From Comamonadaceae bacterium (GTDB lineage Bacteria > Pseudomonadota > Gammaproteobacteria > Burkholderiales > Burkholderiaceae_C), in contig CANHBU010000125.1 of NCBI GenBank assembly GCA_947458345.1, forward strand, positions 1 to 6,041: a stretch of DNA of 6,041 nt. The letters are read 5' to 3'. Below the pieces are notes generated by a model. That model did no database searches. It was not told the origin of the DNA and saw only the letters and a program-made list of their open reading frames with translations. Both the position numbers and the translations under genes were made by a program. Below are positions 1 through 6,041 of the stretch, in pieces. Positions within the stretch are counted from its first letter, which is position 1, and each line of letters opens with the position of its first letter.

Positions 1-402
1 GAGCACAACGGCATTGACCTGCGCTACTACAACATCATCTATGACGCGGTCGATGAACTGCGCGCGGCGATGTCGGGCATGCTCACCCCGGACAAGAAGG
101 AAGAGATCATCGGCAATGCCGAAATCCGCCAGGTCTTCAAGGTCAGCAAAATCGGCTCCATTGCCGGCTGTATGGTCACCTCCGGCATTATTCGCCGCAG
201 CGCGCGGGTGCGCCTGCTGCGCAACAACGTGGTGGTCTTTACGGGGGAACTCGAGTCGCTCAAGCGCTTCAAGGACGACGCGCGCGAAGTCAAAGAGGGC
301 TTCGAGTGCGGCTTGAACATCAAGGGCTACAACGACATCGCCGAAGGCGATCAGCTTGAGTTCTTCGAGATCAAGGAAGTGGCCCGGACCCTGGGGGTCT
401 GA
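1..402 (+). CDS. infB: Translation initiation factor IF-2, C-terminal part (5' end outside window)
   Basis: IF-2 is the cytoplasmic GTPase that places formyl-methionyl initiator tRNA in the 30S P site and promotes 50S joining. Only the last 133 residues are visible. The frame is open from base 1 and ends at TGA 400-402, so the gene starts upstream of the window. The first ~25 residues ([15 protein letters not shown]) match the end of the C1 domain, and the rest is the EF-Tu domain II-like C2 domain that binds fMet-tRNA. Family hallmarks seen are IAGCMVT (visible residues ~54-60), KRFK (88-91) and ECG (102-104), the last two corresponding to the basic patch and Glu-Cys-Gly known for initiator-tRNA binding in IF-2. 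The protein ends in the family-typical [13 protein letters not shown]. The GTPase domain and N-terminal region cannot be judged here. The first internal ATG (base 70) is not a start. The gene leads the visible infB-rbfA-truB-typA run. Confidence 0.97.
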   Translation, partial: EHNGIDLRYYNIIYDAVDELRAAMSGMLTPDKKEEIIGNAEIRQVFKVSKIGSIAGCMVTSGIIRRSARVRLLRNNVVVFTGELESLKRFKDDAREVKEGFECGLNIKGYNDIAEGDQLEFFEIKEVARTLGV

Positions 403-427
403 TTCCAGAGGCAAAGTGGCCCCGGTC

Positions 428-449
428 GCGCCAGCATGCTGGCGCCAGC
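428..449. repeat. Two overlapping perfect palindromes in the infB-rbfA spacer
   Basis: Bases 428-445 read GCGCCAGCATGCTGGCGC, a perfect 18-bp palindrome. Bases 438-449 read GCTGGCGCCAGC, a second perfect 12-bp palindrome sharing its left half with the right half of the first. The heptamer GCGCCAG therefore occurs directly repeated (428-434 and 443-449) with its complement CTGGCGC (439-445) between. In RNA the first palindrome can fold as a 7-bp stem (428-434 with 439-445) closed by a CAUG loop. No T-run follows, so it is not a standard intrinsic terminator. It could be an RNA stability or processing element between cistrons, a protein-binding site, or chance in GC-rich DNA. Confidence 0.8.
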
Positions 450-461
450 GGTGCCCATGCC

Positions 462-469
462 GGTGATCC
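462..469 (+). promoter_or_regulatory. Extended ribosome-binding site abutting the rbfA start
   Basis: GGTGATCC sits directly before ATG 470. It is complementary over all eight bases to GGATCACC near the 3' end of bacterial 16S rRNA (known consensus GGATCACCTCCTT). It lacks the usual GGAGG core. Because the consensus AAGGAGGTGATCC placed against an ATG would put GGAGG six bases upstream of the start, the pairing register is right even though the motif touches the start codon. This supports ATG 470, as does the absence of an in-frame alternative close upstream (ATG 457 is out of frame). Confidence 0.55.
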
Positions 470-838
470 ATGCGCAAGAAGTCATCAACCGCCAACCGGG
501 GTTTTCGAGTGGCCGATCAGATCCAACGGGATCTGACGGAGCTGATCGCCCGCGAGCTCAAAGACCCAAGGGTGGGCTTGGTGACCATCCAGAGCGTCGA
601 GGTGACCCCGGACTATGCCCACGCCCGGGTGTTTTTCAGTGTGTTGGTGGGCCAGCCGCAGGAGGCGCAGGACGCGCTCAACCAGGCGGCCGGCTTTTTG
701 CGCAACGGCCTGTTCAAGCGGCTCATGATTCACACCGTGCCGACGCTTCACTTCGTCTTTGACCGCACCACCGAGCGGGCCGCTGACATGAACGCCTTGA
801 TTGCCAAGGCCGTTTCGTCCCGATCAAAGGACGACTGA
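470..838 (+). CDS. rbfA: 30S ribosome-binding factor A
   Basis: RbfA binds the immature 30S subunit, helps process the 5' end of 16S rRNA and is known in E. coli as a cold-shock factor. The 122-residue product is near the usual size (E. coli 133), with a somewhat shorter tail. It is a single KH-type domain, roughly residues 12-105. Family features in order are [24 protein letters not shown] (recognisable as the RbfA N-terminal helix and DPR-G turn, ~13-36), the [16 protein letters not shown] strand region, the [12 protein letters not shown] helix, and [23 protein letters not shown] near the end. The start at 470 is supported by the adjacent GGTGATCC and by the expected N-terminus. It lies 67 bases after infB and its stop (836-838) is 3 bases before truB, so it is probably cotranscribed and coupled with truB. 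Codons 17-23 contain a perfect hairpin (517-536), described separately. Confidence 0.97.
   Translation: MRKKSSTANRGFRVADQIQRDLTELIARELKDPRVGLVTIQSVEVTPDYAHARVFFSVLVGQPQEAQDALNQAAGFLRNGLFKRLMIHTVPTLHFVFDRTTERAADMNALIAKAVSSRSKDD
517..536 (+). other. Perfect 8-bp stem-loop inside the start of rbfA
   Basis: TCAGATCC (517-524) and GGATCTGA (529-536) are perfectly complementary with a four-base AACG loop. The structure begins 47 bases after the rbfA start codon. Its right arm contains GGATC (529-533), which is also complementary to GATCC (465-469) in the rbfA ribosome-binding site, so two mutually exclusive pairings are possible. There is no T-run, so it is not a terminator. It lies in coding sequence (residues 16-23) and may be coincidental. 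Confidence 0.45.
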
Positions 839-841
839 ACC

Positions 842-1813
842 ATGAACGCGCCACGCACCAGGGTGCAGCGGCGCCCTGTGCACGGGCTGCTTCTGCTTGA
901 TAAACCGCTGGGTCTTTCCAGCAACCAGGCCTTGCAAAAAGCCAAGTGGTTGCTGCGCGCCGAAAAAGCCGGGCACACCGGCACCCTGGACCCCTTGGCC
1001 ACCGGCGTGCTGCCCCTTTGTTTTGGTGCCGCCACCAAATTTAGCCAGCTGCACCTCGATGCCGATAAGACCTACGAGACCGAAGTCCGACTCGGGGTGC
1101 GCACCTCGACAGCCGATGCAGAGGGCGAGGTTCTCGAAACCCGGCCGGTGCAATGCTCGATCGGCCAGGTGGTCGAGACCCTGAATCGGTTCATGGGAGC
1201 GATCCGCCAGGTCCCGCCCATGCACAGCGCCTTGAAGAAAGATGGCAAGGCCTTGTACGAATATGCCCGGCAGGGACAGACCGTTGAGCGCGAGGCGCGT
1301 GAGGTCGTCATTCATGAACTCGAACTGCTGGCCTGCCATCTTGAAGGCCAGGCGCCATTTTTGCGCCTGCGGGTGCGCTGCAGCAAGGGCACCTACATCC
1401 GCACCCTGGGCGAGGACATTGGCTCGGCGCTCGGTTGCGGCGGGCATCTGAGTGCGCTGCGCCGCCTGCAGACAGGGCCGTTTGAAGTGGCCCAGTGCAC
1501 CAGCCTGGAGCGGCTTGAGGCGATGGAGCCCGATGCGCGCAGCGCTGCACTGCAGCGGCTTGACGCTCTCTTGACGGGTCACGTGACTGTCACCCTCGAT
1601 GATGACAATAGTGGGCGTTTTCTCAGCGGTATGCGACGGCGCGGGCACTGGCCCGATGCGGCGCAAGTGGCCGTTTATGCCCGCGAGCGCCACACCCTGT
1701 TGGGCACCGCCCACGTGCGTGCAGGCGAACTGATTCCGGGCCGTTTGTTGAGCCCGCTCGAAATTCAACAGATCTTGGAAAGCGTGCCAGCCGCCTCGGC
1801 GAGCCTGGCCTGA
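842..1813 (+). CDS. truB: tRNA pseudouridine(55) synthase TruB
   Basis: TruB converts uridine 55 in the T-loop of most tRNAs to pseudouridine and also acts as a tRNA-folding chaperone (known for the family). The 323-residue product compares with 314 in E. coli. The N-terminus has the LLLLDKPLGLSSN motif (~16-28). The catalytic motif GHTGTLDPLATGVLP has the nucleophilic aspartate at Asp50 (E. coli Asp48). Tyr78 in DKTYE and the CSKGTYIRTLGEDIG motif with Tyr185 and Arg187 match the other active-site residues. Residues from ~255 onward form the small C-terminal PUA-like part (VYARERHTLLGTAHVRAGELIPGRLL). The start is ATG 842, preceded by AAAGGA at 826-831 within the end of rbfA, which implies translational coupling. 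The stop overlaps the AAGGGA that serves typA. All key residues are present and the gene looks intact. Confidence 0.98.
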   Translation: MNAPRTRVQRRPVHGLLLLDKPLGLSSNQALQKAKWLLRAEKAGHTGTLDPLATGVLPLCFGAATKFSQLHLDADKTYETEVRLGVRTSTADAEGEVLETRPVQCSIGQVVETLNRFMGAIRQVPPMHSALKKDGKALYEYARQGQTVEREAREVVIHELELLACHLEGQAPFLRLRVRCSKGTYIRTLGEDIGSALGCGGHLSALRRLQTGPFEVAQCTSLERLEAMEPDARSAALQRLDALLTGHVTVTLDDDNSGRFLSGMRRRGHWPDAAQVAVYARERHTLLGTAHVRAGELIPGRLLSPLEIQQILESVPAASASLA

Positions 1814-1824
1814 AGGGAAACCGC

Positions 1825-3651
<1,827 letters not shown>

Positions 3652-3674
3652 GCGGTAATGAGCCGGGGCGCCGT

Positions 3675-3686
3675 GCCTGACACAAT
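3675..3686 (+). promoter_or_regulatory. Possible weak extended -10 promoter for the transporter gene
   Basis: In the 61 bases between typA and the transporter, TGACACAAT (3678-3686) resembles an extended -10 element: a TGN followed by CACAAT, four of six matches to TATAAT. The -35 position at 17-base spacing (ATGAGC, 3658-3663) is poor. Transcription would begin near 3693, leaving a ~20-base leader before ATG 3713 but excluding ATG 3689 as a start. This is inference from one short motif; readthrough from typA is equally possible. Confidence 0.3.
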
Positions 3687-3712
3687 GGATGAGCCCCAAC
3701 CATTTTGATGCC

Positions 3713-4600
3713 ATGAAACTCGATCATTCGCGCGCTGTCTTGCTCATGGTTCTGGTGACGCTGCTGTGGTCGACGGCTGGCGTGGTCACGCGCCAGTTGG
3801 AGCAGGCCCGCAGCTTTGAAATCACCTTTTGGCGCAGCTTTTTTACCGTCATCTCGCTGCTCGTGATCCTGCCGCTCTTTCAGGGTCGGGCGGTTTTCAC
3901 CAAGTTGACGGAGGGCGGCAAACCGCTGTGGCTCTCCGGCCTGTGCTGGAGCGTGATGTTCACCGCCTTCATGCTGGCCTTGAGCCTGACGACCGTCGGC
4001 AATGTCTTGGTGACTTTGGCCATAGGCCCCTTGCTGACGGCCGTGGTCGCGCGCGTGTTCACCGGCCACCGTCTGCCGGCGCGCACCTGGATTGCAATCT
4101 GCGTCGCCGGCCTGGGCATCACCTGGATGTTTGGCGAGCAGTTTGCGCTGGGCGACGCTCGGCAGTTGGCCGGCACGGCGATCGCGTTGCTCGTGCCGAT
4201 TGCCGGCGCAATCAATTGGACGGTGGTGCAGCGCTGCCAGGCGCAAGGTCGCAAGATCGACCTGATCCCGGCGGTGCTGGTGGGGGCCGTGCTTTCGACC
4301 CTGGGCACCTTGCCCTTGGCTTTGCCGCTGTCGGCCAGTCACCAGGACATCGCATGGCTGGCCTTGCTCGGACTGACCCAACTGGCCATCCCGTGCGTGC
4401 TGTCTGTCATTTGTGCATCGGTGCTCAAGGCGCCCGAAATCTCCTTACTGGCCCTGCTGGAGGTGATATTTGGCATCGCGTGGGCCTGGCTGGGCGCCGG
4501 GGAAGATCCGGGCTCGGCCGTGCTTTTAGGGGGCGCCCTCGTCATCGGTGCCTTGGTGGCCAACGAGTGGATCGGCCTGAAACAACGTCAACTTCAGTAG
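3713..4600 (+). CDS. EamA/DMT-superfamily inner-membrane transporter
   Basis: This protein belongs to the drug/metabolite transporter superfamily (EamA, RhaT-like), which exports or imports small metabolites; the substrate cannot be read from sequence. The 295-residue product has about ten hydrophobic segments, near residues 8-26, 38-56, 71-91, 93-112, 122-139, 153-170, 183-205, 213-233, 240-258 and 266-285. They form two repeated five-helix EamA units. The LLWSTAGVVTRQLE stretch in helix 1 and TFWRSFF in helix 2 are typical, and the cut between repeats is the polar stretch EQFALGDARQ (~142-151). An in-frame ATG at 3689 would add eight residues (MSPNHFDA). I prefer 3713 because family members usually begin shortly before helix 1 and because the promoter-like element lies too close to 3689. 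Neither start has a clear Shine-Dalgarno. The stop TAG overlaps the ribosome-binding site of the next gene, so the two are probably cotranscribed. Confidence 0.88.
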   Translation: MKLDHSRAVLLMVLVTLLWSTAGVVTRQLEQARSFEITFWRSFFTVISLLVILPLFQGRAVFTKLTEGGKPLWLSGLCWSVMFTAFMLALSLTTVGNVLVTLAIGPLLTAVVARVFTGHRLPARTWIAICVAGLGITWMFGEQFALGDARQLAGTAIALLVPIAGAINWTVVQRCQAQGRKIDLIPAVLVGAVLSTLGTLPLALPLSASHQDIAWLALLGLTQLAIPCVLSVICASVLKAPEISLLALLEVIFGIAWAWLGAGEDPGSAVLLGGALVIGALVANEWIGLKQRQLQ

Positions 4601-4607
4601 GTGTCGC

Positions 4608-5717
4608 ATGTCCCAGGTCGATCTGGCTGTGCTGGCCGAGCGAGGCGCAAACGCCGGGCTCATTAGCCTCAACCGTCCGCAGGCGCTCAACGCCTTGTCC
4701 CTGGGCATGATTGGCGAACTCACCCGGGCCTTGCTGGCTTGGCGCGACGACCCCTCGGTGCATATCGTGGCCTTGCGCGGCAGCAACAAGGCCGGCGCCC
4801 CTGGAACCGATGCCCGGTGGTTTGGCCACTTCTGTGCCGGCGGAGACATCCGCTACTTTCACGATGCGGCGCAAGCGGGGGATGCATCGCTCGAAGCCTT
4901 TTTTACCGAGGAATACGCGCTCAACCATCTGATCCAGACCTATGGCAAGCCCATCGTCGCCTTCATGGATGGCGTGGTCATGGGAGGCGGCATGGGCCTG
5001 TGCCAGGGCATTGCGCTGCGTATCGTCACCGAGCACACGAAGATGGCGATGCCCGAGACCAAGATCGGGCTGTTTCCCGATGTGGGCGGGGGCTACTTTC
5101 TCAGCCGCTGCCCCGGTGTGCTCGGCGAGTACCTCGCGCTGACCGGTCAGGTGATCAATGCCCAGCAGGCGATCGCCTGCGGGCTGGCCGACGTCCAAAT
5201 CCGCGCCGGTGCGCAGTTCGGTCTCTGGCAGGCCTTGAGCCGCGCCGAGTTTTCTGACTCGGCGCAGGCGCTGACCTGGCTGAGCTCGCAGCTGCCCAAG
5301 CTGCTGACCGAGCCCTGGCAGCCCGAGGCAGGCGTGGCGGCTTTTGGACAGCCCGATGTTCAGCAGATCTTGCAGGCCCTCGACGCAGCGGGCGATTCTT
5401 GGTCAGTCCAGACCGCCCAGAGCCTTCGCGAGCGTTCGCCCTTGATGCTGCAGGTCAGTCTCGAGCAGATCCGGCGTGCGCGCCACATGAGTCTGGCCGA
5501 TGAGTTGCGCATGGAGCGCGACATGGTTTGGCATTGCTTTCACCGACGCAGCCTGCAAGACAACGAAACCGTCGAAGGAATCCGGGCCCTGGCCATCGAC
5601 AAAGACCATCGCCCGCGCTGGAAACCCGCTCGCATCGACGAAGTGGACCGGCAGGAGGTGCTGGCGTTTTTTAGCAGCCCCTGGTCGGCGCAGGATCATC
5701 CCTTGCGTGGGCTCTGA
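4608..5717 (+). CDS. Enoyl-CoA hydratase/isomerase-family protein, probable 3-hydroxyisobutyryl-CoA hydrolase
   Basis: This is a crotonase-fold protein of the ECH_2/HIBCH type (369 residues, family ~350-390). Such enzymes hydrolyse 3-hydroxyisobutyryl-CoA to 3-hydroxyisobutyrate and CoA in valine degradation (EC 3.1.2.4). Visible motifs are FCAGGDIR (75-82), TEEY with Glu102, MGGGMGL (125-131), and MPETKIGLFPDVGGGYF with Glu150 and Asp158. The Glu102/Gly127/Glu150/Asp158 pattern and spacing match the human HIBCH residues I recall as Glu121, Gly146, Glu169 and Asp177, which favours hydrolase over ordinary enoyl-CoA hydratase. The C-terminal half (~200-360, with SLEQIRRARHMSLADELRMERDM and final RPRWKPARIDEV) is also HIBCH-like. 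The loop before FCAGGD (59-74) is about 11 residues longer than in human HIBCH. Start ATG 4608 has AGGTG at 4599-4603. It follows the transporter by 7 bases. Specificity toward another acyl-CoA cannot be excluded. Confidence 0.87.
   Translation: MSQVDLAVLAERGANAGLISLNRPQALNALSLGMIGELTRALLAWRDDPSVHIVALRGSNKAGAPGTDARWFGHFCAGGDIRYFHDAAQAGDASLEAFFTEEYALNHLIQTYGKPIVAFMDGVVMGGGMGLCQGIALRIVTEHTKMAMPETKIGLFPDVGGGYFLSRCPGVLGEYLALTGQVINAQQAIACGLADVQIRAGAQFGLWQALSRAEFSDSAQALTWLSSQLPKLLTEPWQPEAGVAAFGQPDVQQILQALDAAGDSWSVQTAQSLRERSPLMLQVSLEQIRRARHMSLADELRMERDMVWHCFHRRSLQDNETVEGIRALAIDKDHRPRWKPARIDEVDRQEVLAFFSSPWSAQDHPLRGL
5648..5672 (+). terminator. Terminator-like hairpin plus T6 inside the 3' end of the hydrolase gene (doubtful)
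   Basis: CCGGCA (5648-5653) and TGCTGG (5659-5664) form a 6-bp stem with one G-U pair and a five-base loop, followed after CG by TTTTTT (5667-5672). It has the form of an intrinsic terminator but lies 43 bases before the hydrolase stop, so termination there would remove the end of the message. The T6 comes from two Phe codons, and similar Phe-Phe T6 runs occur at about 3839 and 4899 with no clear hairpin. Chance is the simpler explanation. Confidence 0.2.
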
Positions 5718-5745
5718 GCGGCGCGGAAAACCTTCTTGATTCGCT

Positions 5746-6041
5746 TTAGCGCTGGCGCGACTTCATCGCCCGCTCGACCTCGCGCTTGCCTTCGCGCTCC
5801 TTGATGGAGTCGCGTTTGTCATGTTCGGCCTTGCCTTTGGCCAGTGCCACCTCGCATTTGACGCGGCCGGACTTCCAGTGCAAGTTCAGCGGCACCAGGG
5901 TGTAGCCCTTTTGTTCGGTCTTGCCGATGAGCCGGCGGATCTCGTCCTTGTGCATCAAGAGCTTCTTGGTGCGCACCGAATCGGGTCTGACATGGGTCGA
6001 AGCAGTGCCCAAGGGGTTGATCTGGCAGCCGATGATGAAGA
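5746..6041 (-). CDS. smpB: SsrA-binding protein SmpB, C-terminal part (5' end outside window)
   Basis: SmpB binds tmRNA (SsrA) and delivers it to stalled ribosomes for trans-translation, tagging incomplete proteins for degradation. On the minus strand the frame is open from the window edge to TAA at 5746-5748, giving about 98 residues of a family usually ~150 long. The visible part begins [17 protein letters not shown] and continues with [48 protein letters not shown] and [11 protein letters not shown], all SmpB hallmarks of the beta-barrel and its conserved lysine-rich strands. The basic tail ([15 protein letters not shown]) is the region known to become helical in the mRNA channel of the ribosome. 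A TTG at 6012 could be misread as a start, but homology continues upstream through it to the edge. It converges on the hydrolase gene with 28 bases between stops, with no terminator visible in that gap. Confidence 0.97.
   Translation of the reverse strand, partial: FIIGCQINPLGTASTHVRPDSVRTKKLLMHKDEIRRLIGKTEQKGYTLVPLNLHWKSGRVKCEVALAKGKAEHDKRDSIKEREGKREVERAMKSRQR

Noticed and set aside
1578..1587. GTCACGTGAC 10-bp palindrome in truB
   Set aside because: Short, within coding sequence away from any start; expected by chance in a window this size.
824..1768. 314-codon minus-strand open frame opposite truB
   Set aside because: Antisense to an intact truB with all catalytic motifs; its composition is typical of a high-GC shadow and no ribosome-binding site or domain is evident.
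3665..3697. GGGGC (3665-3669) and GCCCC (3693-3697) as a hairpin between typA and the transporter
   Set aside because: Only five pairs with a 23-base loop and no T-run; too weak to call a terminator.
3829..4710. 293-codon plus-strand frame overlapping the transporter
   Set aside because: Alternate-frame Arg/Gly/Ala-rich translation of the transporter gene; no membrane or domain pattern of its own.
4542..5198. 218-codon minus-strand open frame opposite the hydrolase
   Set aside because: Antisense to conserved HIBCH motifs and no family resemblance.
5742..5753. CGCT-TT-AGCG mini-hairpin at the smpB stop
   Set aside because: Four-base stem with a two-base loop cannot form a stable terminator and has no T-run on either strand.
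6010..6012. TTG at 6012 as an smpB start
   Set aside because: SmpB homology ([10 protein letters not shown]) continues upstream in frame through this codon to the window edge, so it is an internal Leu.

Overview
This window is about 6 kb of ordinary, densely packed, GC-rich bacterial chromosome. The order infB-rbfA-truB-typA, the protein sequences and the compact spacing point to a betaproteobacterium. Burkholderiales, probably a Comamonadaceae-like genome, is my best guess, but it rests on remembered gene order and protein style, not on a search.

Layout: bases 1-402 hold the 3' end of infB (translation initiation factor IF-2). They are followed by rbfA (470-838), truB (842-1813) and typA/bipA (1825-3651), all on the + strand with gaps of 67, 3 and 11 bases. 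After a 61-base gap with a weak promoter-like sequence come an EamA/DMT-family membrane transporter (3713-4600) and, 7 bases later, an enoyl-CoA hydratase-superfamily protein with the residue pattern of 3-hydroxyisobutyryl-CoA hydrolase (4608-5717). The last gene, smpB, lies on the - strand (5746 to beyond the window end), converging on the hydrolase gene with only 28 bases between the stop codons.

How the genes relate: the first four genes form the downstream part of a translation/ribosome-biogenesis operon. IF-2 recruits initiator tRNA, RbfA matures the 30S subunit, TruB makes pseudouridine 55 in tRNA, and TypA is a ribosome-associated GTPase linked to assembly and stress. SmpB, at the other end, serves ribosome rescue with tmRNA but belongs to a separate transcript. 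The transporter and hydrolase look like a two-gene unit of accessory metabolism, the hydrolase probably in valine degradation.

I found no mobile element, CRISPR array, RNA gene, phage gene, toxin-antitoxin or defence system, and nothing I would call a new biological system. The points worth a second look are small: overlapping palindromes in the infB-rbfA spacer, a ribosome-binding site abutting the rbfA start with unusually long 16S complementarity, a perfect 8-bp hairpin early in rbfA that could compete for that site, a terminator-like hairpin inside the 3' end of the hydrolase gene, and an extended loop in the hydrolase. The long minus-strand open frames opposite truB and typA are shadows of high-GC coding sequence. 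There is no gene-free stretch longer than 67 bases.
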